Below, one piece after another: positions 7,437 to 16,197 of a stretch of 64,000 nucleotides of DNA; within the stretch, counting starts at the first letter, position 1; each line of letters begins with the position of its first letter. The notes under the pieces were generated by a model. The model did no database searches and was not told the DNA's origin. It saw nothing but the letters and a program-made list of their open reading frames with translations. The translations under genes were made by a program, and so were the position numbers. The stretch is from Pedobacter nototheniae (lineage in GTDB: Bacteria; Bacteroidota; Bacteroidia; Sphingobacteriales; Sphingobacteriaceae): assembly GCF_004335085.1 (NCBI RefSeq), contig NZ_RQRS01000009.1:62001-126000 (forward strand), read 5' to 3'.

Positions 7437-9092
7437 TTAAGCTAATAATCTAACAGGCTCTTCTAACAAAGCTTTAAGTGTTTGTAAAAATGCAGCGCCA
7501 CTAGCTCCATCAACCGTACGGTGATCGCAACTTAAAGTTACTTTCATAACGTTTCCAGGTACAACAGCTCCGTTTTTAACAACAGGAACTTGAGAAATAC
7601 CTCCAACAGCTAAAATACAGCTATCAGGTGAGTTAATAATTGCAGTAAACTCATCAATACCAAACATACCTAAGTTAGAGATGGTGAAAGTAGAACCTTC
7701 CCAATCTGCTGGTTGAAGTTTTTTAGCTTTAGCTTTTTGAGCAAAATCTTTTACTTCGGCAGAGATGTGTGTTAATGATTTTCCATCAGCAAAACGCACA
7801 ACAGGAACCAATAAACCATCTTCTACAGCAACAGCAACACCAATATTTACGTGCTCATTGTAACGAATTTTATCGCCTAACCACGATGAGTTCACAATTG
7901 GATGTTGTTTTAAAGCAATAGCTGTAGCTTTTAAAACTAAATCGTTGAAAGAAACTTTTGATGGTGCATATTCGTTAATACGGGCTCTCGCTTCAATAGC
8001 TTTGTCCATATCAATAGCCATTGTTAAATAGAAGTGAGGAGCGGTAAATAAGCTTTCAGATAAACGCTTAGCAATTACTTTACGCATTTGCGAAACTGGT
8101 TTCTCTGTAAATTTCTCTTCACCGATAAACTGAGGAATTGCAGGAGCAGCTTTCTCAGCAGGTGCCGAAGCAGATTCAGCTTTAGCAGGAGCAGCAGCTG
8201 GTTTAAAGTTTTCGATATCTTTTTTGATGATACGACCACCTTCTGCACTTCCAGAAACCTGTGATAAATCGATTCCTTTATCCTTAGCAATTTTTTTAGC
8301 TAAAGGAGAAGCTTTAACACGGCTATCAGAAGTACTTTCTGCTACCGGAGCCGATGTACTTGCATCAGCAGTAGCTTTTGGAGCTTCTTCTTTTTTAACT
8401 TCAGTGCTTTCTGCTTTTTTAGCAGGTGCATCACCAGCACTTAAAATACCGCTAATGTCAGTTCCTTCAGGACCAACAATTGCAATAATTCCATTTACTT
8501 TAGCTGCAGCACCTTTTTCTACACCAATGTGTAATAAAGTTCCAGTTGCATAACCCATAACTTCCATAGTAGCCTTATCGGTTTCTACATCAGCTAAAAC
8601 ATCATCATCTTTTACTTTATCGCCAACTTTTTTATGCCATTCAGCAATTACGCCTTCAGTCATGGTATCACTTAACAAAGGCATACGGATTACGGTAACA
8701 CCTTTTGCAGCTAATTCTTCTTCACTTAAGCCACCACCCTGAGCTGGTGCTTCTTCTTTTTTATCTTCGGCTTTTGGAGCTTCAGTTGCAGCAGGTTTTT
8801 CTTCTGTTTTACCTGCGCCACCGGCAGCATCAATTGCGGCTTGAAAATCTTCTCCTTCTTTTCCAATTACTGCAATAATTGCATCAATAGGAACGCCTTT
8901 GCCTTCTTCAACACCAATATGTAATAAAGTACCTTCTTCGTAAGATTCAAGATCCATTGTTGCTTTATCGGTTTCTACCTCAGCAAGCACATCACCACTC
9001 TTTACTTTATCGCCAACTTTAACATGCCATTTTGCTAATACCCCTTCAGTCATGGTATCGCTCATTTTGGGCATTCTAACTACTTCAGCCAT
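7437..9092 (-). CDS. pdhC: Pyruvate dehydrogenase E2, dihydrolipoyllysine acetyltransferase
   Basis: A 551-residue E2 with the full domain order: two lipoyl domains (about 1-77 and 132-208, each with the ETDKATM lipoylation motif), Ala/Pro/Glu-rich linkers, a peripheral-subunit binding domain (about 260-295, ASPLAKKIAKDKGIDL) and a C-terminal acetyltransferase domain (about 320-551). The catalytic DHRTVDGA motif is present with His near residue 524. It transfers acetyl groups from E1 to CoA. It begins 31 bases after the E1-alpha stop, so the two form one operon. Confidence 0.96.
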   Translation of the reverse strand: MAEVVRMPKMSDTMTEGVLAKWHVKVGDKVKSGDVLAEVETDKATMDLESYEEGTLLHIGVEEGKGVPIDAIIAVIGKEGEDFQAAIDAAGGAGKTEEKPAATEAPKAEDKKEEAPAQGGGLSEEELAAKGVTVIRMPLLSDTMTEGVIAEWHKKVGDKVKDDDVLADVETDKATMEVMGYATGTLLHIGVEKGAAAKVNGIIAIVGPEGTDISGILSAGDAPAKKAESTEVKKEEAPKATADASTSAPVAESTSDSRVKASPLAKKIAKDKGIDLSQVSGSAEGGRIIKKDIENFKPAAAPAKAESASAPAEKAAPAIPQFIGEEKFTEKPVSQMRKVIAKRLSESLFTAPHFYLTMAIDMDKAIEARARINEYAPSKVSFNDLVLKATAIALKQHPIVNSSWLGDKIRYNEHVNIGVAVAVEDGLLVPVVRFADGKSLTHISAEVKDFAQKAKAKKLQPADWEGSTFTISNLGMFGIDEFTAIINSPDSCILAVGGISQVPVVKNGAVVPGNVMKVTLSCDHRTVDGASGAAFLQTLKALLEEPVRLLA

Positions 9093-9122
9093 TATATATC
9101 TTTAATTGAAATCTTAAAATAA

Positions 9123-10118
9123 TTAATCCATTACGTAAGGATAGTCCTGTTGCATATATACATCTTTGTATAACTCTGATGCATCAGGCCAAGGAGATTC
9201 TTCAGCAAATTTCACTGCTTGATCTACAGTTGCTTTTACTTTAGCTTCTACTTCTTCAATCCATGCTTGATCTGCATACTTTTCATTTAGAATCGTTTCT
9301 CTTGCATGCTCAACAGGATCTTTTGCTTTATAATCTTCTAATTCTTCTTTAGTACGATATTTTGCAGGATCAGACATTGAATGACCACGGTAACGGTAAG
9401 TTCTCATTTCTAAGAAAGTTGGTCCTTCACCTTTACGTGCACGTTGAATAGCTTCGTCCATTGCATTGTGTACAGCAACAGGATCCATACCATCAACTGG
9501 CGCACATGGCATATCAAAACCTAAACCGATTTTATAAATATCAGTCATGTTTGTAGTACGTTGTACTGATGTACCCATTGCATAACCATTGTTTTCACAA
9601 ACAAAAACTACTGGAAGTTTCCAAAGCATTGCCATGTTAAACGTTTCGTTTAATGCACCCTGGCGTACAGCGCCATCGCCCATATAACAAATGTTTACAT
9701 TATCTGTGCCTTTATATTTTTCTGCAAAAGCAACACCAGCGCCTAATGGAATTTGACCACCAACGATTGCATGTCCACCATAAAAATTATGTTCTTTGCT
9801 AAACATGTGCATTGAACCACCTTTACCTTTAGAGCATCCTGTAGCTTTACCATACATTTCTGCCATGATACTATCAGCACTTACACCTAAAGCTAAAGCG
9901 TGAGCGTGATCACGATAAGTAGTAATCATCGAATCGCCTTTTTGCATTGCAGATATAGCACCTGCAACTACAGCTTCTTGTCCAATGTATAAATGACAAA
10001 AGCCACGTATTTTTTGTTGTCCGTATAACTGGCCAGTTTTTTCTTCGAATTTGCGCATAAGCAACATCGACTCAAACCACTTTAACCAGGTATCTTTATT
10101 TATTTCTACTGCACTCAT
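9123..10118 (-). CDS. pdhA: Pyruvate dehydrogenase E1 component, alpha subunit
   Basis: A 331-residue heterotetrameric-type E1-alpha. The thiamine diphosphate motif GDG...N is visible as GDGAVRQGALNETFNMA followed by VCENNGYAMGT, and the phosphorylation-loop-like segment YRYRGHSMSDPAKYR is conserved. The enzyme decarboxylates pyruvate and needs an E1-beta partner, which is not adjacent; Bacteroidota commonly encode E1-beta elsewhere. It is followed closely by E2. A TAnnTTTG box lies upstream (10145-10152). Confidence 0.96.
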   Translation of the reverse strand: MSAVEINKDTWLKWFESMLLMRKFEEKTGQLYGQQKIRGFCHLYIGQEAVVAGAISAMQKGDSMITTYRDHAHALALGVSADSIMAEMYGKATGCSKGKGGSMHMFSKEHNFYGGHAIVGGQIPLGAGVAFAEKYKGTDNVNICYMGDGAVRQGALNETFNMAMLWKLPVVFVCENNGYAMGTSVQRTTNMTDIYKIGLGFDMPCAPVDGMDPVAVHNAMDEAIQRARKGEGPTFLEMRTYRYRGHSMSDPAKYRTKEELEDYKAKDPVEHARETILNEKYADQAWIEEVEAKVKATVDQAVKFAEESPWPDASELYKDVYMQQDYPYVMD

Positions 10119-10144
10119 TTTAGGGTATTTGTTTTTTGCGACAG

Positions 10145-10152
10145 CAAATCTA
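10145..10152 (-). promoter_or_regulatory. Candidate -7 box of the pdhA-pdhC operon
   Basis: On the minus strand the bases read TAGATTTG, an exact TAnnTTTG match, about 27 nt upstream of the pdhA ATG. No convincing -33 element is seen at the usual distance, so confidence is limited. Confidence 0.4.
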
Positions 10153-10617
10153 ATTTTTTTATTGTAATTTTTGGCACTCTTGAATATAAAAACATCATAA
10201 TATCAGCTATGAAATTACATTTAACAGTTGTTTTACAATTAAATAGTTAAGATCATGAATCTTTTAACTGAGGTACTGATTTTATGGTTTTTAAACTTTG
10301 CAAGTTATCGCATTCTCTATTTAATTTATTGTGAAATTTAATTTTGCAAAACTCGGATTATCCCTAATTATAAGTATTTCGTTAAAGTTTACTGTTTTGG
10401 CATTTTTGTTTAACAGTAATATTTGATTTTATTTGTTAGCCCATTAAATATAGCACGACACCTGGGCAAACATGATTAGGCTATAATTATTATAATGATG
10501 TAAGTTTTTATATGAACTGAAACCGTGTTAATATTCAAAATTTAATTGCGGAATAAGCGTTTTAAACAGGGCTAAAACATCAAAATGTTAATAACTTTTA
10601 CTTTTTAACAATTAACA
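10153..10617. other. Long AT-rich intergenic region, no gene recognised
   Basis: About 600 bases separate the divergent pdhA and NlpC/P60 genes. Apart from the two promoter candidates at its ends, I see no conserved ORF, tRNA, hairpin with T run, or repeat. It is long for this otherwise compact window and could hold a small RNA or distant regulatory sites. Confidence 0.4.
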
Positions 10618-10649
10618 TTTGGATAACATTTGTATAATTAATACTTTTG
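10618..10649 (+). promoter_or_regulatory. Promoter of the NlpC/P60 gene (TTTG-N20-TACTTTTG)
   Basis: TTTG at 10618-10621, a 20-base spacer, and TACTTTTG at 10642-10649 match both elements of the Bacteroidota sigma-ABfr consensus. Predicted transcription start is near 10654, giving a leader of about 65 nt. This is the best two-element promoter match in the window. Confidence 0.7.
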
Positions 10650-10718
10650 GCAACCAACAATAAGCCCATGTGGTGTACGTTAATGTGTAAGTGAATTACC
10701 CAAACATAACTGTATAAC

Positions 10719-11276
10719 ATGATTAGAAAATTTTTGTTTACCTCCTTAATCGCTATCTGCACGTTCTCAGCTGCATTTGCGCAAACAAAAACAAAAGAAT
10801 CTGGTAAAGAATCAAACGATCCCGACAACTTAGCATCACAATATTTCTCGCAGGTTATGGGTGTTGCAGTTGATGCGACTTCAAACTTAAAGCTTTATAA
10901 GTTTGTTTATGAATGGATCGGAACCCCGTATAGCTACGGCGGAAATACCAAAAAAGGAATTGATTGTTCAGCTTTTACAAAAGCAATCTACGATAAAGTT
11001 TTCAACACAACCATAAGAAGAAATTCTCGCGATATTTTTAGCATGGTTGATCCTGTTTCTAAGGACGAATTAAAAGAAGGTGATCTAGTCTTCTTCAAAA
11101 TCAAAAGCAAAAGCATTTCACATATTGGCATCTATTTAGGCGATAATCGCTTTGCGCACGCATCAAGTTCACGCGGTGTGGTAATTAGCAATTTAAACGA
11201 GCCTTATTACAGTCGCTTCTTTTATAAGGGCGGCCGAATATTAGAATCTTACAAGAAAGATTTTACGGTAGAATAA
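10719..11276 (+). CDS. Secreted NlpC/P60 (C40) cell-wall peptidase
   Basis: A 185-residue protein with a signal peptide (MIRKFLFTSLIAICTFSAAFA) and a C-terminal NlpC/P60 domain (about 62-180). The catalytic Cys is in KKGIDCSAFTKAIY and the His in KSISHIGIYLGDNRFAHAS; a second polar residue follows in the family order. Members cleave D-Glu/diaminopimelate bonds in peptidoglycan. The domain organisation is minimal, with no SH3 or LysM targeting domain. It has its own strong promoter and is followed by a weak terminator. Confidence 0.93.
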   Translation: MIRKFLFTSLIAICTFSAAFAQTKTKESGKESNDPDNLASQYFSQVMGVAVDATSNLKLYKFVYEWIGTPYSYGGNTKKGIDCSAFTKAIYDKVFNTTIRRNSRDIFSMVDPVSKDELKEGDLVFFKIKSKSISHIGIYLGDNRFAHASSSRGVVISNLNEPYYSRFFYKGGRILESYKKDFTVE

Positions 11277-11302
11277 ACCATTTAAACGTTAAAAACATAT
11301 AT

Positions 11303-11336
11303 AATCCTTCTAAAGTAATTTGGGAGGATTTTTTTT
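11303..11336 (+). terminator. Weak terminator after the NlpC/P60 gene
   Basis: A 6-bp stem (AATCCT at 11303-11308, AGGATT at 11325-11330) with a 16-base loop runs into a T tract. The stem is short, so some readthrough into the CapA-like gene at 11354 is likely. Confidence 0.45.
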
Positions 11337-11353
11337 ATCCCCCAAAATTAGTA

Positions 11354-12451
11354 ATGAAATTTATAACAAGTCTATTTTTATCCATAGCAGCCATTTTAAT
11401 TTTTATAAGTTGTACCGGAAATAATTCGCCAAAAGCCGCACAACCAATAAAAGTCGATACAGTTGTAAAAAAAATCAAGGATACTATTTCCATTGTTGCC
11501 GTTGGCGATATTATGTTGGGTTCTGCATTTCCATCTAAAACCAACCTTCCGCCAGATGATGCCGTAAATAGTTTTCAGGCGGTAGATAGCTTGCTAAAAG
11601 GAGATATTGTATTTGGAAATCTGGAAGGCTGCTTTCTAAATTCGGGCAGCTCTAATAAGTGCAATGGCATTAACCCAAATAATTGTTTCGCCTTTCGTAT
11701 GCCCGAAAGATATGCTGGAATTTATAAAAAAGCTGGATTCAATTTGGTCAGTATTGCCAATAACCATGTCGGAGATTTTGATGCTAAAGGACGTAAAAAC
11801 ACCGCCAGAATTTTAGATTCTCTTCAAATTCATTATGCAGGCCAGGTAAATAAGCCTTTCGAAATATTTGAAAAAGACAGTGTAAAATATGCTTTTTGTG
11901 CTTTTGCACCTAATGAAAATACAGTATCTATTAACAAGGTTGATAGTGCAAAAGCCTTAGTTGCCAAACTTAAAAAACTGGCAGATATTGTAATCGTTTC
12001 CTTTCATGGAGGTGGTGAAGGGGCAAGATTTGAGCATGTAACCCGTAAAAATGAAATATTTTATAAAGAAAACCGAGGCAATGTTTATGCTTTTGCACAT
12101 GCCGTTATTGATGCCGGTGCAGATGTAGTTTTAGGGCACGGCCCGCATGTAACAAGGGCTGTAGAGGTATATAAAAATAAATTTATTGCCTATAGTTTAG
12201 GCAATTTTTGCACCTATGGCATGTTTAGTCTAAAAGGATCAAATGGTTTTGCTCCTTTATTGGACCTTAAAATTAATAGCAAAGGCGATTTTCTATATGC
12301 TGATGTAGTTTCTGTTCAACAGGATAAGATCAGTCGCTTAACGCAGGATAGAAACCACAGGGCCTTTAAAAGAATACAGGAATTAACTGATGTTGATTTT
12401 CCTGGCCATACATTAAATTTTGAAAATAATAGAATTACCAAAAAAGATTAA
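11354..12451 (+). CDS. CapA-family lipoprotein (metallophosphatase fold)
   Basis: A 365-residue protein with a lipobox (FISC, Cys20). The CapA/PgsA fold motifs are visible: VAVGDIMLGS, FGNLEGCF, SIANNHVGDFD, VSFHGGGEG and LGHGPHV, which supply the metal-binding Asp, Asn and His set. CapA-like proteins act in poly-gamma-glutamate capsule export, but the rest of a cap/pgs operon is absent here, so a role in capsule is not supported. A surface phosphoesterase-like activity is possible. A small membrane protein follows after two bases. Confidence 0.87.
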   Translation: MKFITSLFLSIAAILIFISCTGNNSPKAAQPIKVDTVVKKIKDTISIVAVGDIMLGSAFPSKTNLPPDDAVNSFQAVDSLLKGDIVFGNLEGCFLNSGSSNKCNGINPNNCFAFRMPERYAGIYKKAGFNLVSIANNHVGDFDAKGRKNTARILDSLQIHYAGQVNKPFEIFEKDSVKYAFCAFAPNENTVSINKVDSAKALVAKLKKLADIVIVSFHGGGEGARFEHVTRKNEIFYKENRGNVYAFAHAVIDAGADVVLGHGPHVTRAVEVYKNKFIAYSLGNFCTYGMFSLKGSNGFAPLLDLKINSKGDFLYADVVSVQQDKISRLTQDRNHRAFKRIQELTDVDFPGHTLNFENNRITKKD

Positions 12452-12453
12452 TT

Positions 12454-12636
12454 ATGAAAAAAGGATTAATAATTCATTATATTATTGGTATAGCTGCAGC
12501 AATTTTAGTTTTAGTTGCAGCTTACTATATTAACCAAAACCCTCAGAATTTAATTTCTGCAGGTCTTATTATTATTGCAGGATCGTTGGTGGCATTTAGC
12601 CAGTATCAAATTATCAAATCAAAGAAAAAGAAGTAG
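12454..12636 (+). CDS. Small two-helix membrane protein
   Basis: A 60-residue protein starting two bases after the CapA-like stop, so it is almost certainly cotranslated with it. Two hydrophobic helices (about 5-26 and 33-50) are followed by a Lys-rich tail (SKKKK), which predicts a cytoplasmic C-terminus. No family is recognised. Confidence 0.65.
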   Translation: MKKGLIIHYIIGIAAAILVLVAAYYINQNPQNLISAGLIIIAGSLVAFSQYQIIKSKKKK

Positions 12637-12651
12637 CCGATAGTACAAGGG

Positions 12652-12837
12652 CTAAACTTCATCTTTGGTATTTTTGACCAAGCCAATGCCTGATACAAAA
12701 AATATAAGCCCTATAACTCCATACACCAATAATCCGCGTGTATTCTGACTATGGTTTACAAATCCATAACCAGCATAAATTAAACCTATAATACCCAGTA
12801 CGGTTAAAATGGTTCCAAAAGTGCGCTTTACATTCAT
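12652..12837 (-). CDS. Small two-helix membrane protein
   Basis: The ATG at 12837 (MNVKRTFGTILTVLG, 61 residues) is preferred over the longer frame from 12876, whose extra residues are not hydrophobic or conserved in character. Two membrane helices are evident (about 8-25 and 35-52) with a charged C-terminus (KNTKDEV). The Gly-rich pattern GTILTVLGIIGLIYAGYGF is common in small Bacteroidota membrane proteins of unknown function. It is convergent with the preceding 60-residue membrane protein gene. Confidence 0.6.
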   Translation of the reverse strand: MNVKRTFGTILTVLGIIGLIYAGYGFVNHSQNTRGLLVYGVIGLIFFVSGIGLVKNTKDEV

Positions 12838-12928
12838 AGTTAGAAATTTAATAGAGTTAAGACAATGAAAATTCAATTTTGTTTTAAAAGCTATTTAAAT
12901 GAATGCAGTTCTAAATTGGCTTAAAAAC

Positions 12929-12976
12929 AAATTGAGCTTGCCGAAAACCTTAAAAGGTCTTCGACAAGCTCAATTT
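12929..12976. terminator. Long imperfect hairpin with GAGCTTG(T/C)CGAA core
   Basis: Arms 12929-12951 and 12954-12976 pair over 23 positions with two mismatches, the outer 12 bp being perfect. On the minus strand the stem is followed by a T run (GTTTTTAAG), so it would terminate the M13 peptidase transcript. The GAGCTTGTCGAAG-type core resembles a palindrome dispersed in many Bacteroidota genomes, from memory, so it may also be a REP-like repeat. Confidence 0.65.
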
Positions 12977-12999
12977 GAAAAAAAATTATAATCTACAAT

Positions 13000-15045
13000 C
13001 TACCAAACACCCAATCTATTTTCTGGGGCAACATACATTTTTGCAGTTGTAGGAATATTAAATGCTTTATAGAAAGCTTCCATATTGTAAACAGGACCAT
13101 TTACACGGAACATTTCTGGACTGTGTGGATCAGTTTTTAATCTTACACGCATAGTTTCATCACGATTTTTGATTCTCCATACTTGAGCAAAACCTAAAAA
13201 GAAACGTTGATCTGGTGTAAATCCATCAATCTTTTTATCATTCTTTTTACCTTCTTCCGTTAGTTTATAAGCATCATAAGCAATGTTTAAGCCACCAATA
13301 TCAGCAAGGTTCTCTCCCAGAGTTAATGAACCATTTACATGTTGATTATCTAAAAGGGCAAAATTGTTGTAGAAGGCTACAACTTTATCTGCCTTGGTTT
13401 TAAATTTATCGGCATCAGCTTTTGTCCACCACTCTTTCAAGTTTCCAGCAGCATCATACTGTCTGCCCTGATCGTCAAAACCGTGTGTCATTTCGTGACC
13501 AATAACGGCACCAATTGCACCATAGTTGATGGCATCGTCTGCATTAAAATCAAAGAAAGGAAATTGCAAAATTCCAGCAGGGAAAACAATCTCATTAAAT
13601 GAAGGATTGTAATAAGCATTAACCGTTGGTGGCGTCATTCCCCATTCTGTTTTATCAACGGGTTGACCAAGCTTATCGATCATTTCTTTGTAAGCGTGCT
13701 TATCTGCCGACTGAAGATTTGCATAATAAGTACCTTTATTAATTTCTACATCATCGTATTTTTTCCATTTATCAGGATAACCGATTTTTTTGATGAAGGC
13801 ATTTAATTTTTCTAAAGCTTTCTTTTTGGTTTCTGGAGTCATCCAGTCTACTTTTTTAATTCTTTCTTCGTATACCTTTTGAAGATTATTTACCAGTTCA
13901 AGCATTCTTTTTTTAGCTTCTGGTTTAAAATATTGTTCGGTATACAATTGGCCTAAAAGCTCTCCCAAATTACGGTCGGCACTATTCACTATGGCTTTCC
14001 ATCTTTCGGTTTGCGCTTGCTGACCATTTAAAGTTTTACCAAAAAATTCAAATTTAGCTGTTCTAAAACCTTTGCTTAACGCACTTGCAGAACTATTTAA
14101 AGCATCGAATTTTAGCTTTTCTTTCCAAACTTCAATTGGTTCAGATTTAATCAGCGTGTTTAATGTTTTGTAATATTTAGGCTGACTTACCAAAATGGTA
14201 TCCGTTTTTAACAAAAGTTTATTTAAAACCAGTTTCCAATCAATATTTGGGGTTTCTTTTTGAAAATCGGCAACTAAAAACTTGTTATAATTTTTCTGTG
14301 GATCACGTAATTCAACAGGTGTTGAGTGCGAAAGGGCAATTTTAGTTTCTAGTTTTAAAATTTCATCAGCATATTTCTTAGCATTTACAGAATCGCCTGC
14401 AAGGCTAAAAAGTTTGGTGATGTAAGTTTGATAAGCTGTTCTAATTTTCTTTGCTTTATCATCTTGATCTAAATAATAGCTACGCTCTGGCAAGGTAATA
14501 CCTGCTTGAGAGAAGTTAACAGCATTTTTCGAACTGATTTTATCATCCGGTTGAACGCCAAAACCCAATAAATCGCCTTCACCGTTTTTATAACCATCAG
14601 CAATAAAATTGATTAAATCCTTATCATTTTTAATCGCATCAATTTTCGCAAGTAAAGGTTTAACAGGGCTAACACCTAATTTTTCGATGGTAACCGTATC
14701 CATACCGCTGGCGTAAAAATCGCCGACCTTTTGCTCTATACTACCCTTAGATGCATTGCTTTTGGCAGCACTTTCTAATATTTTATTAAGGTTTTTTAAA
14801 TTGTCGTTATATAAAACATAGAAAGATCCCCATCCAGTTTCCGTTTTAGGGATTTCGGTATTTTTAATCCATTTGCCATTTGCATAAAGAAAAAAGTTAT
14901 CACCAGGCTTAACCGTGGTGTCCATTCCAGCTGTATCAAAAAATAAGGTACGCTGATTTGCTTCATCATTTTGATGCGTTTTGTTGTTCTGGCAGGCCGC
15001 TAAGAGCAATAGGGCAGCACCGGGCAGAAAAAGTTTACTTTTCAT
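13000..15045 (-). CDS. M13 family metallopeptidase lipoprotein (neprilysin/PepO-like)
   Basis: A 681-residue protein with a lipobox (LAAC, Cys18). The M13_N region spans about 40-420 and the catalytic region about 475-681. Zinc ligands are His517 and His521 in GHEMTHGF with catalytic Glu518, and Glu578 in the GENLADIGG motif; the substrate-binding NAYYNPSFNEIVFPAGI segment is also conserved. It is full length for PepO-like enzymes and should degrade small peptides outside the inner membrane. It is monocistronic and ends at a strong hairpin. Confidence 0.96.
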   Translation of the reverse strand: MKSKLFLPGAALLLLAACQNNKTHQNDEANQRTLFFDTAGMDTTVKPGDNFFLYANGKWIKNTEIPKTETGWGSFYVLYNDNLKNLNKILESAAKSNASKGSIEQKVGDFYASGMDTVTIEKLGVSPVKPLLAKIDAIKNDKDLINFIADGYKNGEGDLLGFGVQPDDKISSKNAVNFSQAGITLPERSYYLDQDDKAKKIRTAYQTYITKLFSLAGDSVNAKKYADEILKLETKIALSHSTPVELRDPQKNYNKFLVADFQKETPNIDWKLVLNKLLLKTDTILVSQPKYYKTLNTLIKSEPIEVWKEKLKFDALNSSASALSKGFRTAKFEFFGKTLNGQQAQTERWKAIVNSADRNLGELLGQLYTEQYFKPEAKKRMLELVNNLQKVYEERIKKVDWMTPETKKKALEKLNAFIKKIGYPDKWKKYDDVEINKGTYYANLQSADKHAYKEMIDKLGQPVDKTEWGMTPPTVNAYYNPSFNEIVFPAGILQFPFFDFNADDAINYGAIGAVIGHEMTHGFDDQGRQYDAAGNLKEWWTKADADKFKTKADKVVAFYNNFALLDNQHVNGSLTLGENLADIGGLNIAYDAYKLTEEGKKNDKKIDGFTPDQRFFLGFAQVWRIKNRDETMRVRLKTDPHSPEMFRVNGPVYNMEAFYKAFNIPTTAKMYVAPENRLGVW

Positions 15046-15136
15046 ATGAATTGAGTTAGTGAGAAAAATATAAAGCTACAAAATGCCTGATGTACTTTGT
15101 ATGAATTTTTTTATAACTTCATAAAAAAATCTAATT

Positions 15137-16069
15137 ATGCAGTATACACTTTACATCCTAATTTTCCTGGCAGTTATCATTCTCTTCAGTTCTTTTGTAA
15201 CCGTTAAACAGGGTACAATTGCTGTGGTAACGGTTTTTGGTAAATACCGAAGACAACTTAGACCAGGGCTTAATTTCAAAATCCCATTAATTGAGCAAAT
15301 TTACTCACGCATCTCTATTCAGAATAGATCGGTAGAACTATCTTTTCAAGCGGTAACGCAAGATCAGGCTAATGTTTATTTCAAAGCCATGCTTTTATAT
15401 TCGGTAGTAAACCAGGATGAAGAAACGATTAAAAATGTAGCTTTTAAGTTTGTTGATGCAACTAATTTAATGCAAGCTTTAATCCGTACCATCGAAGGTT
15501 CAATCCGTGCATATGTTGCTACGCAGAAACAAGCAAATGTTTTGGCTCAGCGTAATGAAATTGTTTTACACGTTAAGGAACAAATTGACCAGGTTTTAGA
15601 TGGCTGGGGTTATCATTTACAAGATCTTCAACTAAACGATATTACTTTCGATGAAGAAATTATGCGCTCAATGAGCCGTGTAGTGGCATCAAACAATTTA
15701 AAAGCCGCTGCAGAAAATGAAGGTCAGGCTTTATTAATTACAAAAACTAAAGCTGCTGAGGCTGATGGTAACGCCATTAAAATTGCGGCAACAGCTGAGC
15801 GTGAAGCTGCCCAATTACGCGGACAGGGTATTGCTTTGTTTAGAGCTGAGGTTGCCCACGGTATGACGAAGGCTGCTCAGGAAATGGAAAGTGCTAATCT
15901 TGATATTTCTGTTATCTTATTTACCATGTGGACTGAATCTATCAAGCATTTTGCTGAGAACGGTGATGGTAACGTAATTTTCTTGGATGGAAGTAGCGAA
16001 GGAATGAATAAAACGCTTAAAGAAATGATGGCGATGCAGTTAAATAAAGATAAAGCAGATCGGAAATAA
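15137..16069 (+). CDS. SPFH/Band 7 (stomatin-like) membrane protein
   Basis: A 310-residue protein with an N-terminal membrane helix (about 2-22), a Band 7 domain (about 24-200; VTVFGKYRRQLRPGLNFKIP) and an Ala/Glu-rich coiled coil (about 190-260, typical of flotillin-type oligomerisation). Its partner NfeD-like gene is not adjacent. SPFH proteins form large membrane assemblies that scaffold proteases or lipid domains. It is transcribed divergently from the M13 peptidase and ends at a bidirectional terminator. Confidence 0.92.
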   Translation: MQYTLYILIFLAVIILFSSFVTVKQGTIAVVTVFGKYRRQLRPGLNFKIPLIEQIYSRISIQNRSVELSFQAVTQDQANVYFKAMLLYSVVNQDEETIKNVAFKFVDATNLMQALIRTIEGSIRAYVATQKQANVLAQRNEIVLHVKEQIDQVLDGWGYHLQDLQLNDITFDEEIMRSMSRVVASNNLKAAAENEGQALLITKTKAAEADGNAIKIAATAEREAAQLRGQGIALFRAEVAHGMTKAAQEMESANLDISVILFTMWTESIKHFAENGDGNVIFLDGSSEGMNKTLKEMMAMQLNKDKADRK

Positions 16070-16141
16070 TTGTTTCTAAGCTGATAAAAAACGTTGAAAT
16101 AAATTCAGCCAAACGAAAGCAAATCTCATTTACTAATAAAC

Positions 16142-16182
16142 AAAAAAAGGTCGTTCAAAATAACTGAACGACCTTTTTTTTA
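16142..16182. terminator. Bidirectional terminator between SPFH and protease genes
   Basis: Perfect arms AAAAAAAGGTCGTTCA (about 16142-16157) and TGAACGACCTTTTTTT (about 16165-16180) form a 16-bp stem with A and T tracts, between convergent genes ending at 16069 and 16198. Confidence 0.9.
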
Positions 16183-16197
16183 CACTTATATTTCTAT

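Noticed and set aside
10598..10828. Minus-strand ORF covering the NlpC/P60 promoter
   Set aside because: Antisense to a clear signal peptide region and a strong two-element promoter; not protein-like.
11354..12636. Capsule (poly-gamma-glutamate) operon
   Set aside because: Only a CapA-like gene is present; the capB/capC-type partners are absent.
15098..15106. GTACTTTGT before the SPFH gene as a -7 box
   Set aside because: One base short of TAnnTTTG and no -33 element; the spacing does not fit.
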